DNA of 64,000 nucleotides from NCBI RefSeq assembly GCF_014174275.1, contig NZ_JABEQK010000011.1, forward strand, positions 62,001 through 126,000, in the 5' to 3' direction. The position numbers and the translations under genes are program-made. Origin of the DNA: Gluconacetobacter takamatsuzukensis. Lineage in GTDB: Bacteria > Pseudomonadota > Alphaproteobacteria > Acetobacterales > Acetobacteraceae. A model generated the notes under the pieces. That model was given only the letters and a program-made list of their open reading frames with translations. It was not told where the DNA came from and did no database searches. Below are positions 57,225-64,000 of the stretch, piece after piece (positions within the stretch are counted from its first letter, which is position 1; each line of letters opens with the position of its first letter).

Positions 57225-57467
57225 GGGCACCACCATGTCCGCATTTGTTCCGGATTTCAATCGAAATAAGCGACCCGGTACGGGCCCCTTCCTGCTTTTC
57301 CGCGCCCCTTTTTCCCCATTATCCTGTTTTTTCGATGAATTGATCACACCATTGAATTTGTTGTCTGACCGCATCGACCGCTACGCTCCAGTCCGAAATC
57401 CACGGCCTGATATGGCAGAACGCCAGCCGGAAGACAGGGCAGGCCCGCACGATGACGGGAGAGTCGG
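57225..57467. promoter_or_regulatory. LysR/isomerase divergent promoter region
   Basis: The gap contains AATTGATCACACCATTGAATT-like sequence near 57337-57358, with ATTG and TGAAT arms that could be a LysR binding site. Promoter boxes are not obvious. The assignment is from layout only. Confidence 0.4.
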
Positions 57468-58244
57468 ATGAAAGCAGTTGCGAATTACAGCCCTTATGGC
57501 TGGCGCGCCAAGATCGGTTTGATCGTGCCGTCGACCAATACGGTTGCCGAGCCGGAATTCTGGCGCGTGGCCCCCAAAGGCGTCAGCATCCACAGCGCAC
57601 GCGCCACCCTGCTGGGGAACGCGACGACCGAGAGCTACTACAAGATGGCCGAGGCCGTCATACGCTCGGCCGAGGATCTGGCCACGGCCGAGGTCGATAT
57701 CGTGACCTATGGCTGCACCTCCGGCTCGATCATCTGCCCACTGCCGGAACTGCTGTCGAACATGCAGGAGAAGGCCGGCGTACCGGCGATCGCGACGGCA
57801 GGCGCCGTGGTGGCCGCGTTGCGGGCGCTCGACGTGAAGAAGGTCGCGGTCTGCACGCCATATGTCGATTTCGTCAATGAAAGCGAGATCTCGTTCCTCA
57901 ATGATTACGGGTTCGACGTGCTCTCGATGCATGGGCTGCAACTGGGCGAAACGCAGGCAGAGCGGCGCGGCATCGGCCGCGTGCCGCCGCAGCATGTGTG
58001 GCGCATGGCCCGGCAGGCCGACCGGCCGGATGCCGATGCCATCTTCATCTCCTGCACCAATCTCGCCACCTTCGACGTTCTGCAACAGATCGAGGACGAT
58101 CTGGGCAAGCCGGTGATCATCAGCAACCAGGCCTCGATCTGGGCCTGCCTGCGCATGCTGGGCCTGCCGGACAGAATCGAGAATCTCGGCCGGCTTATGA
58201 CCGATTTCCTAGCACCGATCACGACGAAGGACATGCTCGTCTGA
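57468..58244 (+). CDS. Maleate cis-trans isomerase/arylmalonate decarboxylase-family enzyme
   Basis: A 258-residue member of the Asp/Glu/hydantoin racemase superfamily. The two catalytic cysteines are Cys83 (VTYGCTSGS) and Cys196 (FISCTNLAT), the pair used for proton transfer in maleate isomerase and racemases; a decarboxylase would usually keep only one. IGLIVPSTNTVAEPEF at the start is typical of NicE/AMDase. It could isomerise maleate to fumarate or racemise a carbamoyl or hydantoin-like acid. It starts the + unit with a LysR and creatininase-like gene. Confidence 0.85.
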   Translation: MKAVANYSPYGWRAKIGLIVPSTNTVAEPEFWRVAPKGVSIHSARATLLGNATTESYYKMAEAVIRSAEDLATAEVDIVTYGCTSGSIICPLPELLSNMQEKAGVPAIATAGAVVAALRALDVKKVAVCTPYVDFVNESEISFLNDYGFDVLSMHGLQLGETQAERRGIGRVPPQHVWRMARQADRPDADAIFISCTNLATFDVLQQIEDDLGKPVIISNQASIWACLRMLGLPDRIENLGRLMTDFLAPITTKDMLV

Positions 58245-58278
58245 ACGGTTGCCGCCGGAAGCGGAAGAAGGAAGAGGC

Positions 58279-59181
58279 ATGGACACGCGCTTCCTCGAAA
58301 CATTCGTGGATGTGGTGGAACTCGGCTCGATGGCGGGTGCTGCGCGCAAGACCGGACTGAGTTCCGGCAGTGTCGCGCAGCGGATTCACACGCTGGAGCG
58401 CGATCTTGGCGTGGCGCTGATCGAGCGCCATGGCCAGACCGTGAAGCCGACGGCCGCGGGGCGATCGATCCTGATACAGGGCAGGCGAATCCTCAGGGAG
58501 ATCGAATCACTCATGCGTTTCGCATCTCACCTGAACGATGAAGGGGAAATCACGGTCGGTGCCATCTCGACCGCGCTGACCGGCCTATTGCCCGACCTGC
58601 TCAATGCCTTCCTCTCCGCCCATCCCCGCATCAGCCTCTATACAGTTCCGGGAACCTCCCTCGCACTCTACGACCAGGTGCTCAACCATCGCCTGGATGC
58701 GGCGATCATCGTAGAACCACCCTATGACCCACCCAAAACCTGCGGCTGGCGGCCGCTGCGGGACGAGGCCCTGACATTGGTGGTGCCAACCGGCTGGGAA
58801 GGGGCCGATCCGCTCGACCTGCTCCGGACACGGCCGTTCGTTCGCTATGATCGCAACCATTGGGGCGGCAGGATCGTCGATCGCTATCTGAAAAAACACT
58901 CGATCACGCCGTACGAGCAACTGGAGATGGATTGCCTGGAAGCGATCGTTGCTATCGTCGCCCAGAAGGGCGGGATTGCGCTGCTGCCCGCATGGACCAC
59001 GCCCTGGCCGCCGGCACCCGGCATCGTCTCCATGGCACTGGGCGACACGGCGCCCGTCCGGAGGATCGGTGTCCTGTGGCACCGCGCCTCGCCGCGATCC
59101 CATCTTCTCAAATATTTCCTCAGACTTCTCGACGCGACCACCTATGGGCAACCGATCGCCTACGAGCCGCTCGCGCCCTGA
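58279..59181 (+). CDS. LysR-family transcriptional regulator
   Basis: A 300-residue regulator. The DNA-binding part is FLETFVDVVELGSMAGAARKTGLSSGSVAQRIHTLERDLG, and the effector domain begins near residue 90 (GEITVGAISTALTGLLPDLL). AAGGAAGAGG before ATG 58279 fixes the start over 58249. Unlike the first LysR it lies in the same direction as its neighbours, 34 bases after the isomerase and 43 before the creatininase-like gene, so it may be co-transcribed and autoregulated. Confidence 0.9.
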   Translation: MDTRFLETFVDVVELGSMAGAARKTGLSSGSVAQRIHTLERDLGVALIERHGQTVKPTAAGRSILIQGRRILREIESLMRFASHLNDEGEITVGAISTALTGLLPDLLNAFLSAHPRISLYTVPGTSLALYDQVLNHRLDAAIIVEPPYDPPKTCGWRPLRDEALTLVVPTGWEGADPLDLLRTRPFVRYDRNHWGGRIVDRYLKKHSITPYEQLEMDCLEAIVAIVAQKGGIALLPAWTTPWPPAPGIVSMALGDTAPVRRIGVLWHRASPRSHLLKYFLRLLDATTYGQPIAYEPLAP

Positions 59182-59224
59182 AGGATCTGGAACATCCCAT
59201 CATCACGCACGGAAAGATCCTCTC

Positions 59225-60010
59225 ATGAGAATAGACAAGGTTCCCCATCACGATGTGTCCAGCTATCTGGAGCGGAAGGACACGATCCTGATTCCGATCG
59301 GCGCGGTCGAATGCTATGGGCCGCATCTGGCCACGGGCACCGAAAACGCGATCTGCGACGCCTGGGCGGACGCCGTGGCCACGCGCGCGGACCTGGCCGT
59401 GGCACCGATCATGCCGTTCAACTACTCCGCGATGTTCCTCGATTACGCCGGCACCTGCTCGATCGAGATGACGACGATCGAGCAAACGCTTCTTCAGCTT
59501 TGCTCTGGGCTGGCCTGTCAGGGCTTCAGGCGCTTCCTGTTTGTCAATATCCATGCCGGCTCAATCGGACCGATCGAGAGCGTGTGCCGCGCCCTGCGCA
59601 GCCGCTTTGGCGCCTATGGCGGCCTGATCGACATTTTCTCCGTCATGCGCGACACTGCCGAGGTGACCTATGCCGCCAGCAAGGCGCCCACTGGCCATGG
59701 CAGCGAGATGGTTACATCGGTGGCGATGCATGTGTGCCCAGATCTCGTCTTCGCGGACCGGATGCAGAAGCCGGGCTCATTCACCACCTTCTCTCAGGGC
59801 GTGACGACGTTGACCTCCGGCAAGGTGAAGCTGGGCGCATCCAGCTACATGATCTTCTCCAATATCTCCGATTACTCTCCCCTCGGCATCCAGGGCGACC
59901 CGACCGGCGCCACTGCCGGAAAGGGACGACAGATCTGGGAGAGTTCGGTCGATTACGGCGTGGAGGCCGCGACATCCTTCGCGCGGGCGGTGCTGCAATC
60001 GCAGCGCTGA
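59225..60010 (+). CDS. Creatininase-fold protein with altered metal site
   Basis: A 261-residue creatininase-family protein. The family pattern ExHGPHLPxxTD appears as ECYGPHLATGTE (29-40), NGHGGN appears as NIHAGS (108-113), and GHGSEMVTS matches the GHAGExxTS block. Glu29 and His110 are kept, but the usual ligand histidine two residues after Glu29 is Tyr31, and the aspartate at the end of the block is Glu40. The family opens cyclic amides (creatinine, other lactams) or hydrolyses formamides. Changed ligands suggest a different metal load or reaction. It ends the + unit. Confidence 0.8.
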   Translation: MRIDKVPHHDVSSYLERKDTILIPIGAVECYGPHLATGTENAICDAWADAVATRADLAVAPIMPFNYSAMFLDYAGTCSIEMTTIEQTLLQLCSGLACQGFRRFLFVNIHAGSIGPIESVCRALRSRFGAYGGLIDIFSVMRDTAEVTYAASKAPTGHGSEMVTSVAMHVCPDLVFADRMQKPGSFTTFSQGVTTLTSGKVKLGASSYMIFSNISDYSPLGIQGDPTGATAGKGRQIWESSVDYGVEAATSFARAVLQSQR

Positions 60011-60082
60011 CACAATGTGATACCCGGCCGGATCAGGATCATGGCGTGAACTGGCATGGAAGATTGATCCTGCTGGAGGGGT

Positions 60083-60213
60083 AATCGGCACTGAAAACTG
60101 ACCCCTCTGATGCATGGTTTCTCCCTTGCGCCTACGGCTTCAGGGAGAAACCCGATCTCGATTCCAAGGGGTCATTTTTGGATGCCGATTGGGGTCGAAT
60201 TTCAATGCCGATT
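60083..60213. repeat. IS21-like terminal repeats with internal hairpin (relic)
   Basis: A 24-base sequence at 60083-60106 occurs inverted at 60167-60190 (imperfect) and again at 60191-60213. All contain the GGGGTCA...TTT...TGCCGATT pattern found at IS21-type ends. Between the arms is a perfect 11-base hairpin, GGTTTCTCCCT (60116-60126) with AGGGAGAAACC (60142-60152). No transposase lies inside, so this is a collapsed element or a MITE-like derivative. Confidence 0.55.
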
Positions 60214-60233
60214 GACGTCTGGACACAAAAACT

Positions 60234-60253
60234 GCCTCAGCGAGGCGTTTTTT
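60234..60253 (+). terminator. Terminator-like hairpin after creatininase-like gene
   Basis: GCCTC (60234-60238) and GAGGC (60242-60246) form a stem with an AGC loop, flanked by AAAAAC before and GTTTTTTG after, so the stem can be extended by A-T pairs. It could terminate transcription in both directions and may end the creatininase-like unit, although the IS21-like relic now lies between. Confidence 0.6.
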
Positions 60254-60282
60254 GTTTTATATCAATATGTTAATTCATTGTT

Positions 60283-60297
60283 GGGGGGGGGGGGGGG
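60283..60297. repeat. Homopolymer tract of 15 guanines
   Basis: Fifteen consecutive G residues follow TTCATTGTT. Such tracts slip in replication. No gene begins close by on either strand, so a phase-variation role is not shown; the length count itself may be a sequencing artefact. Confidence 0.9.
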
Positions 60298-60796
60298 AAT
60301 GCAGTCAACAATACTTGCGATTGGTGAGTTATAAGATACTATACCTCCGCCTAAGATGATTATTCAAGGTTCCCATCTGGCACGGGCGCGCAGCAGCCCA
60401 ACGCAAGCCTCCGGCGTCAAACCATTGTACCGACCGATCGGCCATCGACGCGAAGCACTATACCTGTCGTGACAGGCGGCCTGTGCCGATACCAGATAGG
60501 CAATTGTTGCAGCGACTTCCATGGCCTTACCGCGTCGCCTGACGATCACAATCGGCCTTTCATTATTCAGAAATATTGTTATATATTCATGGAAAGACTC
60601 GCCGTAACGTTCATCCCGACATTCAGGATTCCCATTCCATTTCGAGGCAACGTCTGAAAAACGTCATAATTACCAAGATCATTTCGCTCAAGGTGAAAGG
60701 ATCATCACGAAAATCTTCACCAGAGCATGAACTCATCGTGTCGACAGGGGTTAACCCCAGCTAACCCGTATTCAGACACAGGTAAGGAAACCGGTC
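60298..60796 (+). other. Low-coding intergenic region
   Basis: About 500 bases without a convincing gene, AT-richer than average around 60560-60700. It probably carries the promoter of the small secreted protein gene at 60797. Confidence 0.4.
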
Positions 60797-61096
60797 ATGC
60801 GCGCGTTCCTCTCGTTCTCTCTTTCCGCCGCCCTGCTTGCAGGAAGTGGCACAGCATGGGGTCAATCAGCCCCAGCGTCCTCCTCCCGCACAAATGACCA
60901 GAGTTCCCCCTCCCAGACCTCCACGCCTCCCGCCCACAAGCCGGTTGAATCTCCAGACGGCCCTAAACATGCAGGGCATCCTCCCGCCACGAAGACACCG
61001 CCTTCACCCTCGTCCTTGAGTGTATCCCGGGGTAGGCATGAGGCAGACCGGATGCTGACACCGCCGATCCTGAAATCCGATCACGACCCGCAATAG
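60797..61096 (+). CDS. Small secreted Pro/Ser-rich protein
   Basis: A 99-residue protein. Residues 1-23 form a clean signal peptide (MRAFLSFSLSAALLAGSGTAWGQ, cut after WGQ or nearby). The mature part is low-complexity, rich in Pro, Ser, Thr, His and Lys (PSQTSTPPAHKPVE, HAGHPPATKTPPS), with no known domain. AAGGAA before ATG 60797 supports translation. It is probably periplasmic and intrinsically disordered. I do not recognise a family. Confidence 0.6.
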   Translation: MRAFLSFSLSAALLAGSGTAWGQSAPASSSRTNDQSSPSQTSTPPAHKPVESPDGPKHAGHPPATKTPPSPSSLSVSRGRHEADRMLTPPILKSDHDPQ

Positions 61097-61109
61097 CCGC
61101 AAGGGCATA

Positions 61110-61143
61110 AGGAGCGGCCGCCAAATCCCCTGCGGTCGCTCCT
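61110..61143. terminator. Bidirectional terminator between convergent genes
   Basis: AGGAGCGGCCGC (61110-61121) pairs with GCGGTCGCTCCT (61132-61143) over 12 positions including one G-T pair, with a 10-base loop. It lies between the stop at 61096 and the convergent MFS stop at 61142, whose last bases it overlaps. No T-run is present, so it may rely on Rho or only block read-through. Confidence 0.6.
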
Positions 61144-62392
61144 AACGTGGCCCAGTCAAGGCGAGCCGCCGCGTTGATGCGAGTCGGGCTTCACGCGTTT
61201 CCGGCATGGCAAACAGAAAGAGAAAAAAGACGGCGGTTCCGCTGCCTGCCAGCGCCAGGAACGCGAGATTGAAACCATAGGCAGACGTCAACAGGCCACC
61301 GGCGAAATTCGAAAGCAGGGCTCCCACCGTACCAACGGCAAGCCCCACGCCGATGAGGAGATTCCGCCGGCCGCCATGTGCCGCCAAATCCGACATGATG
61401 GCATAAAAGAGCACTAGAATAATACCCGAGGAGATACCATCCAGGATCTGGGCCAGGCACATGGTCGGCCAGCCGGCGCTCCGGATGATCATCAGGTCGC
61501 GCAACGGCTGCACCGCCAGCGCAACCAGAAAGAGCGGCTTGCGCGGCCATTGCCCGGCTGTCCGCCCGACCAGGAATGCCACCGGTACCATGGTCGCCTG
61601 CGCAACGACGATGCAAACGGCCGTCATGAAAGACACACTGCCGAAATGATAGACGGCATGCCGTTCGATCATGAGCGGAACGGTCGCTCCATTCGCCAGA
61701 TTGAACAGCAGGTAGCAGATCAGAAAGACCAGAAAGGACGCATCCGTCAGCACGCGGACAACCTCCCGTCCCTTTGCAGCGCCGGATCGAGAATCCTGCG
61801 ATCCGCCTTCTTGCGCATCCGCGCGGCGTGTCAGCCCCACCACCAGAAAGAGGCTGATGGCCGCCAGCCCGCCGATGGCCCATAAGGGCGTGAGAGGCCC
61901 TGCCGTGCTGCCTACAACGCTCATGAAGCAGGCAACCAGTGCGTTGCCCATATGGTTGAAGGACTCATTGCGCCCCATCCGCGCCATGTAGCCGCCGTCG
62001 CCCGCAGTCTGCCGACTGATGGCCGCCAGCAACGGCGAGAACAGTGCCCCCGCACCGCCGGCGAGGAAATGGACGCAGACAATCTGCCAGAAGCCGGGAA
62101 ACAGGGCTGCGACCGAGACCGAGAACGCCGTCACGACGCTGCAGCCGGCCAGGATCGCCCTGCGGGAGGACAGCCGGTCGAGCGCCCACCCACCCAGCAG
62201 GCGCGCGGTCACCGCCCCCGCTCCACCGGCCGCGATCGTCATGCCGATATCGGCCGACGGCCATCCATATGCCGCAAGCAGGCCGGTCAGAAAGGCGCCC
62301 AGATTGTCCTGTACGTCCGCCAGCAGAAAGCTGAGCCCATCCAGGGCAATATTATCCCGACGGCAGCGCGTGTCTGTCTCATGGCTGGTCAT
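61142..62392 (-). CDS. Major facilitator superfamily transporter
   Basis: A 416-residue MFS protein with about 12 helices in two halves joined by a polar loop (residues about 190-215, RRADAQEGGSQDS). The loop-2 region GGWALDRLSSRRAI and the matching loop of the second half support the fold. Substrate is unknown; MFS of this size cover sugars, organic acids and drugs. It starts from the region near 62393 and runs towards the terminator at 61110. Confidence 0.88.
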   Translation of the reverse strand: MTSHETDTRCRRDNIALDGLSFLLADVQDNLGAFLTGLLAAYGWPSADIGMTIAAGGAGAVTARLLGGWALDRLSSRRAILAGCSVVTAFSVSVAALFPGFWQIVCVHFLAGGAGALFSPLLAAISRQTAGDGGYMARMGRNESFNHMGNALVACFMSVVGSTAGPLTPLWAIGGLAAISLFLVVGLTRRADAQEGGSQDSRSGAAKGREVVRVLTDASFLVFLICYLLFNLANGATVPLMIERHAVYHFGSVSFMTAVCIVVAQATMVPVAFLVGRTAGQWPRKPLFLVALAVQPLRDLMIIRSAGWPTMCLAQILDGISSGIILVLFYAIMSDLAAHGGRRNLLIGVGLAVGTVGALLSNFAGGLLTSAYGFNLAFLALAGSGTAVFFLFLFAMPETREARLASTRRLALTGPR

Positions 62393-62601
62393 CGGCCCTC
62401 ATCGTCATTGTATCTGGACCGCGTCGGGCCGCTCGATACCGGCATGCTCGCATGAGGTGACGGCATGTCGGCACGTCTCCCCGGCGCGGTCTGTTTCAGG
62501 AGCGAAAGCGGGACCGGCTGGCCGAATCACCACGCTGATCAGCGTTGCCCTTCGGCTCCCCCAGGGGATTCAGACGATCGATTGAAAATGAAAAATGCTT
62601 G

Positions 62602-62739
62602 TCAGTTCAGAGGATTCCCCGGATCTTCGGGCATCGGCGGCGGCCGCTCCGGCGGCGGGGCAGGCGCCGGTCGTTCCGGCGGGTAGGGTGGCGGCGGATT
62701 CGTCCCCCCGGCGTGATTCCATGCGACGGCTGATTTCAT
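62602..62739 (-). CDS. Possible small proline-rich protein
   Basis: A 45-codon frame from ATG 62739 to TGA 62602. The product is MKSAVAWNHAGGTN followed by PPPPYPPERPAPAPPPERPP: almost half is proline with repeated PPERP. No signal or helix is evident. It lies 50 bases downstream of the PQQ dehydrogenase stop on the same strand, so it could be its last operon member; it could also be a chance GC-rich frame. Confidence 0.3.
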   Translation of the reverse strand: MKSAVAWNHAGGTNPPPPYPPERPAPAPPPERPPPMPEDPGNPLN

Positions 62740-62788
62740 TGGGTGCTTTATCCTTCGGCTGATACGGGTGACGGCCTTCTCATGCCGC

Positions 62789-64000
62789 TCATGCGGGGTG
62801 CTCCGGCAATGCGAAAGCGACGACCTCGTCGCCGTTCCGGGTCTGGAGGCCGCCATGGCCGCCCACCGCCAACACCACATACTGGCGCCCGTCCTTGCCC
62901 ATATAGGTCATCGGGGTTGCGTTCCCACCCGCATCGAGCGTGGTTTCATACAGAACATGACCGTCGCGGCCATCAAGGACGCGAAAGGCCTGATCGGCCG
63001 TGGCGCCCATGAAGACCAGACCCGTCGGCGTGGTCAGCGTGCCGCCCATGCTGAAGATGCCGGTCGGCAGTCCGATGGGCATGCGCAGGGCATTGGTCGG
63101 GCCGACATTCCTGGTCGTGCCCAGGGCACGCTCCCAGATCCTGCGATGATGCACCAGGTCGATGGCCTGCGTCCTGCCCCAGGGGGGCGCCAGGCACGGG
63201 GCCCCGAAGAAGCCCAGCCAGGGATTGATGACGGCGGCATAAGGCAGGCCATGCTGCGGATTGTTCGTGAAGATCGGCTGGGGATAAGGCTGGTTCCAGT
63301 CGTCCCACGGTTTGAACAGACCTTCCTTCAGCGCCTTTTCGCGCGGAATCAACTGCATCGTGAAGGGGATGTAGGTCGTATTGACATATAATACCCCCCG
63401 CGTGGGATCGATCGTTGCGCCATACCAGTCGTCCACGCCGTCAAAAGCCGGGAAGCCGATCGTCCCCTGAAGACTGGGGGGCGTGAACAGGCCATGAAAG
63501 TTCATGCGCCTGAAAGCGATGCGGCAGGCCATCTGGTCGAAGGGTGTGATCCCCCACAGATCGTCCGTCGTCGGGTCGGACCGGCGCAGGTTCGGCATGT
63601 CCGGCGAATAGGGCTGCGTCGGCGAATAGCGTTCGTCCGCAATGGTACCGCCCGGAACCGCGCGTTCCTCCACCCGATAGAACGGTTTGCCGGTGCGGCG
63701 GTCGAGCACGAAGAGTTCGCCCTGCTTGGTCGTCTGGACCAGTACCGGCGTCATCTGGCCGTTGCCGTCGGGCAGATCGACCAGTGAAGGGCCGACCGGC
63801 AGGTCGAAATCCCACAGATCGTGATGGACCGTCTGGAAATGCCAGCGCTCTTCGCCCGTCGTGATGTCGAGCGCGACCAGAGAACTGTCATACTGCTCGT
63901 CGAAGCCACGGCGCTTGACGCCATAATAGTCGGGCGTGGCGATGCCGAGCGGCACATAGACCAAATTCAGGGCAGGATCGGCGGTATAGACGCCCCAGCC
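62789..64000 (-). CDS. Membrane PQQ-dependent dehydrogenase, glucose/quinate type (5' end outside window)
   Basis: The C-terminal ~403 residues of a quinoprotein like Gcd and QuiA, which oxidises sugars or cyclitols in the periplasm and passes electrons to ubiquinone. The full protein is about 800 residues, with N-terminal membrane helices expected beyond base 64000. Visible blocks are VYVPLGIATPDYYG, VHHDLWDFDLPVGPSL, TKQGELFVLDRRTG, WGITPFDQMACRI, FTPPSLQGTIGFP and ATPMTYMGKDGRQYVVLAVGGHGG; the tryptophan-docking beta-propeller repeats are clear. Whether glucose or quinate/shikimate is the substrate cannot be told from this half. Confidence 0.9.
   Translation of the reverse strand, partial: GWGVYTADPALNLVYVPLGIATPDYYGVKRRGFDEQYDSSLVALDITTGEERWHFQTVHHDLWDFDLPVGPSLVDLPDGNGQMTPVLVQTTKQGELFVLDRRTGKPFYRVEERAVPGGTIADERYSPTQPYSPDMPNLRRSDPTTDDLWGITPFDQMACRIAFRRMNFHGLFTPPSLQGTIGFPAFDGVDDWYGATIDPTRGVLYVNTTYIPFTMQLIPREKALKEGLFKPWDDWNQPYPQPIFTNNPQHGLPYAAVINPWLGFFGAPCLAPPWGRTQAIDLVHHRRIWERALGTTRNVGPTNALRMPIGLPTGIFSMGGTLTTPTGLVFMGATADQAFRVLDGRDGHVLYETTLDAGGNATPMTYMGKDGRQYVVLAVGGHGGLQTRNGDEVVAFALPEHPA

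Noticed and set aside
57225-57374. N-terminal extension of the first LysR
   Set aside because: The added 50 residues are basic and not part of the family; the helix-turn-helix begins right after ATG 57224.

Overview
The window looks like chromosomal DNA of an acetic acid bacterium (Acetobacteraceae, near Komagataeibacter/Gluconacetobacter/Gluconobacter). The reasons are the high GC, a xanthan/acetan-type exopolysaccharide (EPS) locus, a membrane PQQ dehydrogenase at the right edge and many TonB-dependent and hydroxy-acid oxidising systems. This placement is inferred from gene content, not from a database search.

Region 1 (1-16494) is a histidine/imidazole catabolic island. It holds hutU (5' end outside the window), hutH and an FMN 2-hydroxyacid dehydrogenase on +. 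A convergent - operon carries a HisC-like aminotransferase, an FAD D-2-hydroxyacid dehydrogenase, HutD and an isopenicillin-N-synthase-like oxygenase. A divergent + operon carries a PhyH oxygenase, a polar-amino-acid ABC transporter and an NCS1 permease, followed by a TonB receptor and an ArgE-like deacylase. Three control regions share GTnnAnAC-core sites that resemble the HutC operator, and two of them have nearly the same promoter. The set suggests import of a histidine-related compound, with imidazole-2-hydroxy acids or related acids converted to imidazolepyruvate, then histidine, then urocanate.

Region 2 (16850-37621) is an EPS locus. GumD-, GumM-, GumH- and GumK-type transferases and Ugd predict a cellobiose-mannose-glucuronate trunk. 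Three further glycosyltransferases, an acyltransferase, a polymerase, a flippase, a GH5 endoglucanase, a Wzc-like protein, a beta-barrel protein and a Wza-type lipoprotein complete it. A prolyl-hydroxylase-like oxygenase sits at its left edge.

Region 3 (37622-42166) is a scar zone. Degenerate DNA and an intact OmpR/HK pair lie next to a frameshifted 3' piece of an MdtC-like RND pump, which abuts a frameshifted 3' piece of an IS701-type transposase. A possible 29-aa membrane peptide lies between.

Region 4 (42167-60010) is a second catabolic island. A long - strand series runs from a NodB-like deacetylase through a D-2-hydroxyacid dehydrogenase, HpcH aldolase, M20 carbamoylase/allantoate-amidohydrolase-like enzyme, TonB receptor and FbpABC-type transporter to an Ldh_2 dehydrogenase. 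On + are a VOC protein, an OPT transporter, a maleate-isomerase/racemase-like enzyme and a creatininase-fold protein. Two LysR regulators are present. At family level it parallels ureide or cyclic-amide catabolism; the substrate is unknown.

Region 5 (60011-64000) holds an IS21-like terminal-repeat relic, a 15-G tract, a small secreted protein, an MFS transporter, a small proline-rich ORF and the C-terminal part of a PQQ-dependent glucose/quinate-type dehydrogenase that runs off the edge. I found no tRNA, rRNA or CRISPR array.
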